64,000 nucleotides of DNA from Lactarius indigo (lineage: Eukaryota; Basidiomycota; Agaricomycetes; Russulales; Russulaceae). This document shows, piece after piece, positions 42,949 through 55,500 of this stretch (its first letter is position 1; each line of letters starts with the position of its first letter). Made by a program: the position numbers and the translations under genes. A model generated the notes under the pieces. It made no database searches and had not been told where the DNA came from. It saw only the letters and a list, made by a program, of their open reading frames with translations. The stretch is taken from positions 1-64,000 of the forward strand of contig JAFKAC010000097.1 in the NCBI GenBank assembly GCA_025766275.1, read 5' to 3'.

Positions 42949-43310
42949 CTGAGCAACAGAAATGGAAAACTTTTGACACTTATGGAGAAGCTGCTACAAG
43001 GGGTATATCGGTATAGCGTGTCATCCTGAATGATCTTTGCAACCAGATTAAAGGACCACGGGACATCACTGTGATGTAAATCAGAGAGAGGCAGAGCAGT
43101 CGATCACATACGCAATCATAACTCACAACTGGAACTTTGTACTGTGTTGAGGGAGGGAAGCAACAGCGAATCTCCATAGGAGACTGTATATGTGGGACAC
43201 AGATTTATTTCTATACGCCTCTTGGTTTGAGAGGTGCTGGTCGAGGAGGATGTCGATATAATGAACCAGCTCAACAGCTGTGATGTGGCGTGTCTTGGAT
43301 TCATCATTCG
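42949..43310. other. Short host-like segment between G and F
   Basis: 362 bp of unique sequence between two LTRs. A minus-strand frame (43307-43116) starts MMNPRHATSQLLSWF and could be an exon, but nothing supports a gene call. Confidence 0.35.
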
Positions 43311-43826
43311 TGTAACGTTGTCACAACGTTAGCTCAACTTGAGCTTGTAAAGGCAGTAACCGACTAGTGAATTGGCACAACGACTTGGAGGTCCATGTTC
43401 TTGTCTTAGTGAATGTGCAAAGGCACACCGACAAGTCGTTGATAAATCTAAGGTCTTCTCTAAAGATGACAGGGATAAGAGGCGAGAGAGAGAGAAGATG
43501 TGAGGCAAGAAGTGACAATTCAAGAAGACCAAGATGGCGTATCTTGGTCTTCACCAACTATCTTAAATACAAGTCAAGCAGGCTTTCAAGCGCTGCTATG
43601 AGTCACAGTAGGTAGCATCCAACGTATCGCAGAAACAACTCAAACCCTAATACTACTAGTACCTGTACTTGTAGTGAGTCATCGTATCACCGCATCAGTC
43701 AGCTATTGCGCACAATCCCCTATCGTACTACATTGTAAAGGCCTAAGGCCGTGAGTCCATGACTAATCTACCTTACTGCCGTAGTCACAACCAGTACAGT
43801 AAGGGTCCACAAGTCAAAGTGTAACA
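43311..43826 (-). repeat. Element F 3' LTR
   Basis: 516 bp. Sense start TGTTACACTTTGAC, end CGTTACA. Retains the GAAGACCAAGAT / ATCTTGGTCTTC inverted repeat (about 43523-43551). Confidence 0.85.
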
Positions 43827-43856
43827 TCACCCCCCTTTTAGTGTGAGACTCCCGAC

Positions 43857-45551
43857 TCACTGAAAGTCACGAGCTGGCCAGTCCCTCTGCTTGTCAGCGA
43901 TGCACTCCAACGTGGTGGCATGCTCCAGCCGGTAGATGCAGTCGCGCTTGTCGTCTTGTGCACACAAGATCATGGCGTGGAGCTGACTAACCCTGGCCTG
44001 CAGCCAATCAAGCTCGTAGCTCGCCACACGGTAGTGCATCACTTTGGCTGTGAGGGTTTCATCATTGATACAGTTGAGTGCATGGTCAGTGATTTTGTCA
44101 GCCGCGAAGATCACCAGGTCTTCATGTGGGTAGGTGGGTCAGAGTGCAGCCGATATGTGTGGCTCTGCATAAAGGGGTTTGCCATAAACGTGCAGCGAAC
44201 CTGGTATAACTCCTAGGATCAACAGATCCGCCCCTCCGATTATTTGGACATGTGATGTGTCTCTTTCGATGCTGTCGGGGCTGGTGATGGGGTATGCAAT
44301 ATAATGGGGTCGTCGATTTGCCCTAAACCCTTCAGGCGCAATGACATGCACTGGGTCCTCGGCGGCAGTGAATGGACAGTGGTCTGCGGTGCCGGGTACG
44401 TGCACACGTCCTTGATACATTGGGGACCCATCAGTGTAGATGAGCCATGGCGTGATGAGGGGATTAGCAGGGTCACACTTCATTCGAAGGAAGGTGTGTC
44501 TTGCCGGGTAGTAATTGTCGTCACCATGGCCAGCCTCAGCAGCTGCCATCGCTCCCGTCGCTCTCGCATCTCCCTCAGTTGGGCCGCTGCTGAGTCGAGT
44601 TGTTCCTTCTGCCATGCCACTGCTACCTTCTTCCAGCCCTCCAACTTGTACTCCATCAGTGTAACGTTACAGTAGGAACGTTCAGCTCGGCGTGAGCAAG
44701 TCTGGTCTTTCTATGTCAATGAGCGAGGGTTCAGCCAGTAATGGCAAGGTTTAAGTGGTTAACAAGGATCTCAGAGTATGACACAATACTCAAGATGTGA
44801 GTGGAGTTCAAGGGGGTTCAAGAGGTTCGACGGTTCAGCAGAGAGTTACCCCAAGGGAATGGGAAAACAATGTATACTGTGATGGTAAAGAAGTTGAGTC
44901 TAAGGATACAAGCTACCTAGGGCCACAACTTATATAGAAAAAGGTTTGTTTGTGCGGAACAAACAAATGGCGCAATCCGCAGCAAGCGTGAGAAGAAACA
45001 AGGATATAAAAGGCAAGTGAGACATGTCTCAGTTTTAACAAAAGTGAGACACCTGCCATAAAAGGGTGCATTTAGCCCAAGTATAGTAGTAATAAAGACT
45101 TATAAGGACAATGAGTGTCTCATTGTCTCACTTTGCACTAGGAGAGAATCTTAAGGTTCCTAGTGCGCAGCAAGTCCAAGAAAGGGAAAGCCAAGAAAGG
45201 AAAGACTTTCCCGTGAACGCAAGTGTAAGTAAGAAACTAATAGTAAAGTCAAAACAAGTCCAGTCCGTAACAATCAGTGCTTGAACACTCATCGTTGCAC
45301 AGGAAAACTCCATGAACGCCGATGAGGTCATCGCTTGGGGGGATGGCGGCAATGGGTTCACACTCACTGGCATCATTTTGGAAGATGTGGACAATTGCTT
45401 GTTCGTCGTTGGGGTACTGGGTAGGATCTGGGAATCGGGCGATGACATGCGCCCATTCTTGCATGGTGATAGGGCCCTCTGACTGTCCAACAGGTGTGTA
45501 GGGCGTGAGCTGGGTGTTGGGAACCTGAGTGGCGTCGTCCTCTTCCAGTAG
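43857..45551 (-). pseudogene. pol: Element F pol tail
   Basis: Sense order from 45551: NTQLTPYTPVGQSEGPI, EWAHVIARFPDPTQ, IAAIPPSDDLIGVHGVF, the solo LTR, then DDNYYPARHTFL, TPWLIYTDGSPMYQG, VIAPEGFRANRRPHYIAYP, TGA at 44141-44139 (Arg in E), and the C-terminal helix RLEHATTLECIADKQ, ending at 43857. This is the post-chromodomain tail only. Confidence 0.85.
44660..45272 (-). repeat. Solo LTR in element F
   Basis: 613 bp with TG...CA ends, flanked by a perfect ATCAG duplication (44655-44659, 45273-45277). The minus strand reads TGTTACGGACTGG at its start and carries a TATATAAG box, so it is probably minus-oriented. It is longer than, and different from, the other LTRs here. No internal region. 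Confidence 0.85.
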
Positions 45552-46091
45552 TGTAACATTGTCACGACGTTAGCTCGACTTGAGCACGGAATGGCGGCAA
45601 CAACTTAGCGATATGACAGTCTCGTTGCCCTGAAGACACGAAGGTCCAGGTCCTCACCTTAGTGAATACACGGAGGTACACCGGCAAGTCGAGTATTCTT
45701 AGTCACGAGTGGAGTTGGACAGTTCTGTTTAAGACAAAGGCGAAGAGAGAAGAAGAGGAAACAAGTGACGATTCAAGAAGACCAAGATGGCGTATCTTGG
45801 TCTTCACGAGACACTATAAATACAAGTCGAGCAGGCTTTCAAGCGCTGCTATGAGTCACTGTAAAGTAGCGTCCGACGTATCGCGTAAGTATCTCAAACC
45901 CTAGTACTACTAGTACTAGTATTGGTGGCGTCCATCCTCAGTCAGCTATCAGTATCGTATCTCCTATCGTGCTACCGTATCACCACGCTATCGTAGATAA
46001 GTCCGTCACTAATATACCTTACCGCCGTAGTGACAACCGGTACAGTAAGGGTCCTTTAGCCACATCCAGTCGTACAAGTCGAAACGTGACA
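45552..46091 (-). repeat. Element E 3' LTR
   Basis: 540 bp. Sense start TGTCACGTTTCGAC, end AATGTTACA. Polypurine tract AAAAAAGGGGGTGA next to it at 46105-46092. The start-site inverted repeat lies near 45775-45805. Confidence 0.9.
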
Positions 46092-46532
46092 TCACCCCCT
46101 TTTTTAGCGTGAGGCTCCAGACTCACCGAAAGTCGCGAGCCGGCCAGTCGCGCTGGTCGTCTGCGATGCGTTCCAAGGCAGTGGCGCGCTCCAAGCGATA
46201 AATGGTGTCACACCGGTCATCCTGCGCACACTCGATCATCGCGCGGAGTTGGCTCACCCTAGCCCGGAGTCGATCCAGCTCATAGCTGGCTGCGCGGAAG
46301 CGCGTGACCTCCGCGGTGAGCGACTCATCGTTGATACGATTGAGTGCGCGGTCGGTGATCTTGTCCGCTTCGAAGACAACAAGGTCTTCATGTGGATACG
46401 TGGGGCGGAGCGCGGCGGACACGTGGGGGTCGGCATAGAGGGGCTTACCATAGACGTGTGGTGAGCCTGGTATGACCCCCAGTATGAGGGGGTCTGCGCC
46501 TCCGATGATCTGGACGTGCGACGCGTCCCTCT

Positions 46533-47399
46533 CTACTCCGTCCGGCCCGGTGATGGGGTATCGAATGTAATGGGGTCGTCGGTTTGCCCGGAACCCCTCA
46601 GGCGCAATGACATGCGCGGGGTCCTCGGCGGCGGTGAACGGACGGTGATCGGCGGCACCAGGCACGCGCACACGTCCTTGATACATGGGGGAGCCGTCGG
46701 TGTAGACGAGCCAGGGCGTGACGAGGGGATTATCAGGGTCGCGTTTCGTTCGAAGGAAGGAGTGTCTCGCTGAGTAATAATCTTCGTCGTCATGGCCAGC
46801 CTCAGCTGCTGCCATCGCTGCTGATGCTCGCACATCTCCCTCAGTCGGGCCGCTGCCGAGTCCAACTGCTCCTTCTGCCACGCTGCTGCCACCCTCTTCC
46901 AGCCCTCCAACTCGTACTCCATCAGCGCTTGAACGCTGGTCGTTGCTCGGGAAAACTCCGCGAACGCCGATGAGGTCGTCGCTTGGGGGGATAGCGGCAA
47001 TGGGTTCGCGCTCGCCGCGATCGTTTCGGAAGATGTGGACGACGGCTCGGTCGTCATAGGGGGCGGTTGTTGGGTCCGGAAATCAGGTGGTAATGTTGAT
47101 CCACTCTTGTGTGGTGATGGGCCCCTCTGCTGGTGTAAGAGGCGTCCATGGCGTGAGCTGAGTGTTTGGAACTTCGGTGTCGTCGTCCTCAGCCAAGAGG
47201 GCGCGGGCATCTTCTGCAAGGGAGTCGAGGAGCTGCGCTTGTGTGACATGTCGCAATGGAGAGGTTGGCATGAGAGTAATGGCTGAGCGAAGGAGAAGGG
47301 GATGACTATCCTCTGTCCGAACGACTCCCACTTTATCTCTTTTGCCGTGTGCCTGTGTTTCCTGATACAGACAGAGCGCTTCCGGCGCAAAGACGTCAT
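46533..47399 (-). CDS. Overlapping +1-frame ORF in the pol tail (element E)
   Basis: Open for 288 codons in +1 relative to pol; the likely start is the internal ATG (MSHKRSSSTPLQK). The middle helix GWKRVAAAWQKEQLDSAAA is shared with H. Spans the pol TGA at 47085. Confidence 0.45.
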   Translation of the reverse strand: MTSLRRKRSVCIRKHRHTAKEIKWESFGQRIVIPFSFAQPLLSCQPLHCDMSHKRSSSTPLQKMPAPSWLRTTTPKFQTLSSRHGRLLHQQRGPSPHKSGSTLPPDFRTQQPPPMTTEPSSTSSETIAASANPLPLSPQATTSSAFAEFSRATTSVQALMEYELEGWKRVAAAWQKEQLDSAAARLREMCEHQQRWQQLRLAMTTKIITQRDTPSFERNATLIIPSSRPGSSTPTAPPCIKDVCACLVPPITVRSPPPRTPRMSLRLRGSGQTDDPITFDTPSPGRTE

Positions 47400-49493
47400 C
47401 TTTATTGACCCACTGATTCTCCGAGTCCGGGTACCCCTTCCATTTGATGAGGTATTGGAGGCATCTTCCTCTTCCGAAATGCCGAGTGTCTAGAATGGCC
47501 TCGACCTCGTATTCTTCTTCCCCGTCTATCAATTCGGGTGGCGGTCGTGTGAAGTTCTCTCCATGTAAAAGGGTTTGCTTGTATGGGGTGAGAAGATCGA
47601 TGTGAAACACTGGGTGGATGCTCCACTGCGTGGGAAGTTCCAATTGATAATTGTAAGGGGACATCACCTGCATTACCCGAAAAGGTCCGTGGCGTCACGC
47701 CGCTAATTTCGCTGTTGGCTGATTGGTCCGAAGATGCTTGCCTTCGAGCCACACGAGGTCATTGACGTTGAACTTGGGCGTATCTTTGTTGCGCACCCAT
47801 GACTCCTGGGCTTTCTTCATAAGGCATTGGGCGTTGTCTCTAGCTTCTTTCAGCTGTGTTAGTCGCGCAGTTACGAGGGGAATCGGGGATGGCTTATCAG
47901 TCCAATCCACTTGCGGGTCATATCCCATCAGAAGTTGAAACGGCGACTGCTTGGTATGTTCGTGCGGCCAGTTGTTATGCACGAATTCAGCGATTGGCAG
48001 ATAAGCTGTCCAGTCATCTTGACGTTCATTCACCCAGAAGCACAGGTATTGCTCCAGCCATTGGTTGGTCCTTTCAGACTGTCCGTCAGTGCGTGGGTGA
48101 TACACTGTTGATATGTTCTGCTGAATTCCTAGAATTCTGCATGCCTCTCGGGTGAACTTTGACGCGAAGCGCGGGTCGCGATCACTAATGATTTTACGCG
48201 GTAATCCGAAACATTTGAAGACGTGGGTGACGTACAGAGCGGCCGTTTCTTCTGCTGTGATCTCTTCTTTGCACGGAATGAATACGGAGGCCTTGCTACA
48301 GTCGTGGTCGGTGACGGTTAATATGCTATTGTACCCCTTCGACGAGGGGAGTTTCGTGATGAAGTCCATTGCCACCATGTAAAACGGCGTGGCTTCCAGT
48401 ATTGGCGTGATAGGATGTAGTGCAGCCCGTATGGGTCGAGTGTTCACCTTGTTTCGTTGACATTCTGCGCATCCTTGTACGTATTCACACACGTCCCATC
48501 GCAGTCGCGGCCACCAGTAGTGTCGTTCCAAGATTCGTTGGGTTCGCGCGATCCCCGGATGGCCGTGTATTGGCAGGTCATGGTGATCGTGTATTAGTAC
48601 GCGGTGTGTTGACGCGGGTCCGGTTATCACGAACCTCCCGTCTTTGTACCATTCCCCCTGTATCTTCTTGAGTTGATGGGGATCTACCCACATCTTGATA
48701 ACTTTTTCGTCCTGTTGGTGGCGCGGTTGTTGTAGATTTGGATTCGCGACAAAGGTGCACGCTGCATTGAGGGTTCTCATGAAGACTTCGGGAGGGAGGA
48801 CGACGACGACCTTGCTGTTGTCTTCAGCCCCTTGGTCGTAGTCAGGTCGTCTTGATAAGGCGTCCGCCCTCCCGTTGTTCTTCCCTTTGATGTGGTGAAT
48901 CTCAAAGTTGTATTCGGAGAGTTCGAGTACTTCCCTGGCGACTCATCGGCTAATCTTCTGTGGCGACTTCCAGTATTGTAGATTGAGGTGGTCGGAGTAA
49001 ATTTTAATCTTGTGCGGGGCTCCCGCGAGCAATGGCCTCCAATTCCTCAGCGCTTTGACGATTGCCAGCAGCTCTAGGTTGTAAATGTCGTAATTTCGTT
49101 CTGCTTCTGAGAGTGTCGCGGAGTAGTATCCTATGGGGTGTCGCTTTCCGTCAGACTTTTTCTGTAATAGGACGGCTCCCACCGCATATCCCGACGCGTC
49201 GACTTCTAATTCGAATGGATCTTGAAGTACCGGATGTGCCAGGACCGGTTCTTTGGTTATGAGGCTCTTCAGTGTGTTGAATGCCTTGTCTTCTTCGCTT
49301 GTCCATCGCCACTCTTCGTCTTTTCGCGTTAGTCTGGTGAGTGGTTTGGCGTGATTGGCGAAGCTGTGAATGAACAGTCTGTAGAAGTTGCAGAATCCGA
49401 GGAAGGATCGAACGTCTTTGACCTTCGTGGGCGTTGGCCAATCTTTGATGCCCTGAACTTTTACTGGATCCATGCGAGTTACCCCTCTTTCAA

Positions 49494-49513
49494 GGATTAC
49501 CCCCAGGTAATCC
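49494..49513 (-). promoter_or_regulatory. Conserved RT hairpin (element E)
   Basis: Sense GGATTACC / GGTAATCC arms with a TGGG loop, the same DNA as in A, G and H. The downstream purine run differs (GAAAGAGGGG), so only the hairpin is shared. Confidence 0.45.
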
Positions 49514-50834
49514 ATTCGCAGCTGGTGGAATAGGCATTTTTCCAGTTTGAAGTACAAGTCGTGCTCCTCCGCCACACGGAGGACATCACGCACCGCCGCG
49601 GCATGGGCTGCAAGGTCATAATTGAAATGAGTGGCTATTCCGATGTCATCCATATAGACACGTATCGTAGTTCCGAGGCGGTCATGCTTCGCTATCGTGT
49701 CCTGGTAGATGTGGTTCATCATCGCCTGGAAGGTTGCAGGGGAGTTGGTGAGACCGAAGAACATGACCGTGGGTTCAAAGAGGCCAAATTTGGTTTTGAA
49801 TGCTGCTTTCTCCTGGTCTCTGTCAGGGATACGTACATTGTTGTATCCCCACCAAATGTCGAGCTTGGTGTAGATGTGGGCGTTGCTGAGGTCGAGAATG
49901 AGGTCTTGGATGAGTGGTAATGGGTATTGGTTGCGAATGGTGTGCGAGTTGATGACCCGGTAGTCCTGTACCGGTCGTAGTTTCCCGTCCTTCTTTTTAA
50001 TGAAAAAGAAGGATGATGCGTACGGGGAGATGGAAGGGCGTAGGTAGCCCTGTTTTAACTTCTCGTCCAAGAACTCCTTGAGTTCGCCTTCTTCCTTCTG
50101 TGTCATGGGATATATTTTGCAGTCTATGGCAGCTGGTGCGGATGGTTTAAAGTCGATTGCGTGGTCCCACAGCCGAGCCGGGGGGAAGCGGTGCGAGGCT
50201 TGCTCGCTGAACAGCCTGCTGAATGCGGCATATTCCGGGGGAAGTGCGATCGTTGTCTGTTGCTGTTTTGCTTGTATGGCCAGCTCCGTCGAGGTAGTGG
50301 CTCTAGCGTACGTTTCTTCCTCTAGTTCTCATACGATGTCTTCTTTCTCGGCCACTATCAGGGCTCGAGCAGTGGTTGTTGTGAGCAGCGCCTCCGTGGT
50401 GGCTAGCACTACGGGCTGCATGTCGGGGTGTATTGTTGCCGTAGCCCATTGAATAGTGGGTTCAAAGGTGCTAAGCCAGGGGTAGCCGAGTACGATGTCC
50501 TCGCTTCTGAGGTCCGTGACCAGGAAGGTCATCTTCTTTATCTGTCCCCGTGTTTTCACTTCTAGGTTAACATAATGAGTGATCAACCCAGCTTTGTTCT
50601 CCGTGTTGTCTATATTCCATATTTTGTGTGGCATTTCTAGTGGATATACCGGGACTCCTGCCCATTTTGCCATACTTGGTCGGATGAAATTGTCGGTCGC
50701 TCCGGAGTCGACCAGTACGTTGGTTTCAGTCATTTGATATTCCGTTCGGACAGTTACTGGAATTCGCAATGATCGGTAGCGCGTTGTCATGATTACAGAA
50801 TTACAATGTAAGGCCCTCACCCAGACTGACAGGT

Positions 50835-52053
50835 TTAGGTGTCCCGAAAACCCTCCTTTCCCCACAGGTCTTGGAGTATGAGGTCTTTCACCTCATCCGT
50901 GCTATTAGCCACCTGCGTGAGCCATTCCTTCGCCTGCTCTCCGGCGGTCTTTGTGCTTGCCACGTTGATTTGGGGCACGGGTGTTATGCTTGGTGCCGGT
51001 GACATGTATCCTGGCAGTGAAGGTGCATACTGCGAAGGTGCGTATTGTGATACTGGTCCTTGGGGATACCCGGTGGTTTCGGTTATGCGGCTGCTAGATG
51101 GAGCAGCCGGCCATTGTTGCTGGGCGCGTGGGTGTGGGCAGTTTCGTGAGAGGTGTCCTGGGGTGTGACAATTATAACAAAGGACGTTCCTTAAGTCCCT
51201 TCGAGATCCTCCTCGCCCTTGTCCTCTAGCCCCGGGTCCTCCTCGTGGCGGGAATGGCGGCGTGGGCCAGTTGTGATGCGGTAGCTTGTTGAAATCGATG
51301 TCTTCGGACCCCGCTAGTCTTACTTTAGCGTGATCGGCTGAAGTGTCCATTGCCCAGGGATTAGTTTGTGGTAGGTTTTGCGGAAGTGCCCACCCCGCAT
51401 TGCCGCTTTGCTTCTTCGGCTGCGTCGTCGTATTTTTGTATTCGTTGAGCCTCGCTTTGAGGTGTATGTAATTTTTCTGCTGCTTGAGGACGGCTCTTTT
51501 CCAGTCGTTGAATGTGACCGGGTCATCAAACTGGAATGCGTTTTTGAAGAGTTCCTTGGGCAAACCCGACGTAAAGAGGTCGATGGTTTGCGGTTCGTTA
51601 AGGCGATAGTGAGCCTTCCGCGCGAGCTGTTCAAAGTCATTGACGTACTTGTCAATGTCCTTGCCCCCCATCTTGAAGCCTTTGCGTAGTACAGCTTGGG
51701 CTTGCTCTCGTTCCAGCGTGTTCTCAAAGCTCTGGCTGAAACCATCGGCAACGGCTTCCCAGAGCACTGGAGTATAGGGATTGATTCCTCGTTGTATCTG
51801 CCGATTAAGCCAGTTCAGGAAGGATAGTACCCATTCGCTGACTGCTCCGCCTTTGATGTAGGATAGGAACAGGAGGCATCTCCTGTAGTCATTCCGCATG
51901 ATAGGGGCGTCCAGATTCATGCCCCAATAGACGTGCCACTGCATTAAGAATTGATCTATTTTGAGTCTGTCTCCATCGAAAATGGAAGGTGGCTCGCCGG
52001 TGAGTTTTTTGTTATGATGTCCTCCTCCTCCTCCTCCTGCGTCTCCTCCACCT
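50835..52053 (-). CDS. gag: Element E Gag (5' end displaced by element D)
   Basis: Open from the D insertion to the stop at 50835. Gly-rich linker, LTGEPPSIFDGDRLK, QWHVYWGMNLDAPIM, capsid region (VNDFEQLARKAHYRLNEPQ), zinc knuckle CYNCHTPGHLSRNC, Pro/Ser-rich end and the slip site. Intact in the part seen; the 5' end should lie outside the window. Confidence 0.9.
50847..50853 (-). promoter_or_regulatory. -1 frameshift site GGGTTTT (element E)
   Basis: The sense heptamer matches A and H in sequence and frame. Confidence 0.8.
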
Positions 52054-52562
52054 TGTTACGGTACGGACTTGATGACTCATTACACACGACTCATGACCGG
52101 TTATGACTACGGTCCGATATCAGTATTAGTCATGGACTCTTACTTCGCATCAGTCAGCATAGTAGTTTGCATGTGATTGTAACTCATGTATGACTCATTC
52201 CTAGGATAGCTGTACTAGGGTTCGAGCTAGTTACGCTATTGGTTACTTACCATTCCAGCGGCGCTTTAAAGCCCGCGTGTATCTGTATAAGTAGTAGCGT
52301 CGGAAGACCAAGAGTCCCCATCTTGGTCTTCTTCAATCCACCACTTGACTCGTTCTCTTTCTTGCCTTAGTCTTGGACTAAGTGTGCCTCCACTCGTATC
52401 CACCAAGGGATACTATTTCTTTGCTTCAAGCTGCAGCGTGTGCCGGAAGAGCCCCTGTTCAGCTCGCGTTGGGTTGACACGTGGTCCCCATCTGCCTATC
52501 TCTGCTAAGTTGATTACGCCCTCAAAGTGTCCAAGTCAGACTAACGCCGGTGGAGCGTAACA
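52054..52562 (+). repeat. Element D 5' LTR
   Basis: TGTTACGGTACGG...GCGTAACA. TATAAG at 52286 lies 34 bp before ATCTTGGTCTT at 52320. 11-bp inverted repeat arms at 52303-52313 and 52321-52331. Confidence 0.93.
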
Positions 52563-52564
52563 TT

Positions 52565-52575
52565 AAGACCAAGAT
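52565..52575 (+). promoter_or_regulatory. Element D self-priming primer-binding site
   Basis: AAGACCAAGAT, two bases after the LTR, complementary to 52320-52330. Confidence 0.8.
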
Positions 52576-52583
52576 CCTCAATC

Positions 52584-55500
52584 GTGGCGTACTCAACTAG
52601 GGACCAGTGGACATCTTTCCGTCCTTACTACATTGAACGACGAGGAGATCGCAACGTACCAACAAGATTCCTGGGAGCAGCCCAGTGGAGAGAACGAGGA
52701 GAAGACACCGGGTATTTTGTAGAGTTTAACGGTCCTAACCGTTTCCGACCCGTTGAGTTCAATTTCGAACACCTCTGTTGGACCGAGGTTACTTGGAACC
52801 CCATAGATCATCGCTGGGACATCGTACGACCAGCCGGAAGAAACTACAACTGCGACATCGACGCAAGAGAGCTTAATAGCCGGGCAGATTACGGTCCCAT
52901 TGACGGACAAGCACAAGAACATACAGACGAAGGAGTTAGCGGAGAAGAAGCCTCCGAAAGCCAATCACCAAGCAGAGGAACCACACCGGCCGAAGAAGCC
53001 AGCTTAGGAGCCATTGGGGACCACATCATACGACGAACTGAGTCCCTTACCATTCATCAGCCCGAGCCAGAAGTAATCCACATTCACAGCCCAGCAGTCG
53101 CAATGGCCACGGCTACTATCACGCGCGAAGAAGCCCTTACTGTGGAGAACTCACTGTCACTCGACAGCGAGGGGTGCGACGGAAGACGACGGCGGGCGAG
53201 GTAGAGACGGAGAGAGCGTCGAAGGGGGCGGAGAGGAGGCGTTCTTGGCTCAAAGAGGATAGTGGCGCACACAAGGTGGGGCACTCGAAGAAGCTGAGAG
53301 TCAAGAGGGAAGATGTCACAAGTGGACAGTCTGAGGGACTGTCCGTAGAATTGCACCAGCTTATATACTACAGGGGGTGGTCTGTGCGTAGGTTTAGGGC
53401 AGGCTTAGGGCCCATCCACGGGTGCTGCGCAGTACTGCGCAAAGGAACATTCTAGAGACATCTAACAATAGAGGCCAATCAGAAGAGGTTTAAACATAGA
53501 ACGACTGCGCCGCAGTCGATGGCGCAATCTTGCGTCAGGATGGCGTGATTCCGCAGTCAATGCGGGATTCCCCGAGGAGTGGTGACTTGTTGATTATCTT
53601 CGTTGATTGATCAACAATCAACTGTTGATAAGTACACGTGTACACAGCATGTGGCTTGAGAGGCATGACAGATCACGTGACCGATCACGTGATCGTTTGA
53701 GAACAGAATTCAAACTCCGATTCGGAATTCCCCTTTAGGAAGGTGATTACATAAGACCGGGCCGACGCGGACCGGTCCTAAGCGCCCTTGGGTCACGACC
53801 AGGTTATAGGTTCGTGACAGTATCCCCTTTTTAACGTTGTGCTATTCCACTAGCACTAGTTGACTTTGGTTTAGGGGCACTGGGGTTGGCCTTGTGAAAT
53901 TGACTAACAAGGTCTTGCGCATGGGTCATTTGGGAGGCAGGGAGCCAGGAATTCTCGGAGTCGGGATACCCCTTCCATTTGATCAAGTAAAGCACGCCTT
54001 TCTTGTTGGGCGATATCTTTGACTGCAGGACCTTTTCGACTTCATAGTGTTCGTCTTCCCCTTGGACAATTTCGGGGGTTGGTCGAGTGAAGTTAGGGCC
54101 GTGTGTGGTGTTTTCTTTGTACGGGGAGATCAAGGAGTTATGGAAGACTGGGTGGATTCGCCATGTCTTTGGGAGTTGGAGTTTGCAGTTAATTCCCCAG
54201 GAAGATAGGACTTTAAATGGGCCATGGCGTCGAGGGGCGAGTTTAGCTTTGGGGTGGGTAGTATGGATATTAGTTCCTTCCAGCCAGACTAGATCGCCTT
54301 CGTTGAACATGTGAGAGATTGCGGTTGACCTGGAATTTCTCATTACTTCTGCAGCAACCTTGAGAGCTGCGGTGACTTCGGAGCGGATTCGGTTCAACGC
54401 GTCTAGTCTTTCTTCGGCTGCAGGTATCTTGCTTTTGAAGTGGGTGGGGGGAATAAACTCGGGATTGTACCCATACCACACTTCAAAAGGTGACTTGTGA
54501 GTCGCACTATGCTGTCGGGCGTTGTGCGCGAATTCCATGAATGGGATTAGGTCTACCCAGTTGTCTTGTTGGAAATTACAGAAGACGCGGAGGTACTGTT
54601 CAAGTTCTTGATTTACGCGTTCGGTTTCTCCATCTGTTTGTGGATGGAAAGCCGTGGACAGGGTGGATTTAACTCCTAATTTGTTCCAGATTTCTTGCAT
54701 TACTTTTGATGCAAACTGAGGGCCTCTGTCGGAAATAACTTGTCGGGGTAGGCCGGTACGTCTCCAGACGTTTTCTAGGTAAAGTTGAGCAGTTTCGTCT
54801 GCTGTGATGGTTTTGTTGCACGGGGAAATGACTACTGCTTTACTGAGTCGATCAACAACTACGAACATTGAGTCGTAGTTGTGGGAGGAGGGGAGGTCAG
54901 TGATGAAGTCCATTGTAATGGTTCCCCAGATTTCTTCAGGAATAGCGTTGGGTTGCAGAGGTACTTGGGTTCGTGGTTTGATCTTCGTGGATTGGCAGGT
55001 GGCACACCCGTCAACGTATTCTTTGACAAACGTCGACACTCCCGGCCACCAAAATTCTCGGGAAAGGAGCTCATAAGTCTTCCATCGCCCCGGATGTCCC
55101 GTGGCGATGTGGTCATGGTACGTTTTGACAATGTCTCTTCGTAGGTTGTCGTCTTTAGGAACGTAGACTTGTCCCTTGAATAAGATAATGCCGTCTTCTA
55201 AGTTCCACTCTTCTAGGCCCTTAGTTAGGGATCGAGGGCCATTCTTCAGAAGGGATTCCAGGGCCATGCTGACTTCCTTGTCATAGGTCTGGGTGTTTTT
55301 GATTCGCTGCCGGAGGGTGGTATCTCCTTGAATGGTTACTGCAGTTCTTTGTACTGCGTTGACGGAAAAATATTTGGTATCCAGGAGTACTCGCTTTTCA
55401 TCTTCATCCGCTATCCCCTTTTTATGATCTGGACGCCGAGACAGTGCATCAGACTTATTCTGTGTACCGGGTTTGTGGATGATGATGAACTGGAAGCGAG

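Larger units (their letters stand above)
46123..50865 (-). pseudogene. pol: Element E pol
   Basis: Same order as H: protease (VDSGATDNFIRPS), RT with YMDD at 49657-49646, RNase H, integrase (HGHPGI, CAECQRNK, ISDRDPRFASKF, TDGQSERTNQ), GPY/F, chromodomain (YEVEAIL...YLIKWKGYPDSENQWV, about 47560-47430) and the tail with IAPEGFRANRRPHY. Only four nonsense codons, all TGA: 50331, 48945, 47697 and 47085 (first bases). The last two are Arg codons in relatives. Least damaged member of its subfamily here. Confidence 0.92.

Noticed and set aside
43116..43307. Small minus-strand ORF between G and F
   Set aside because: 63 codons of low-complexity Ser/Thr with no supporting signal.
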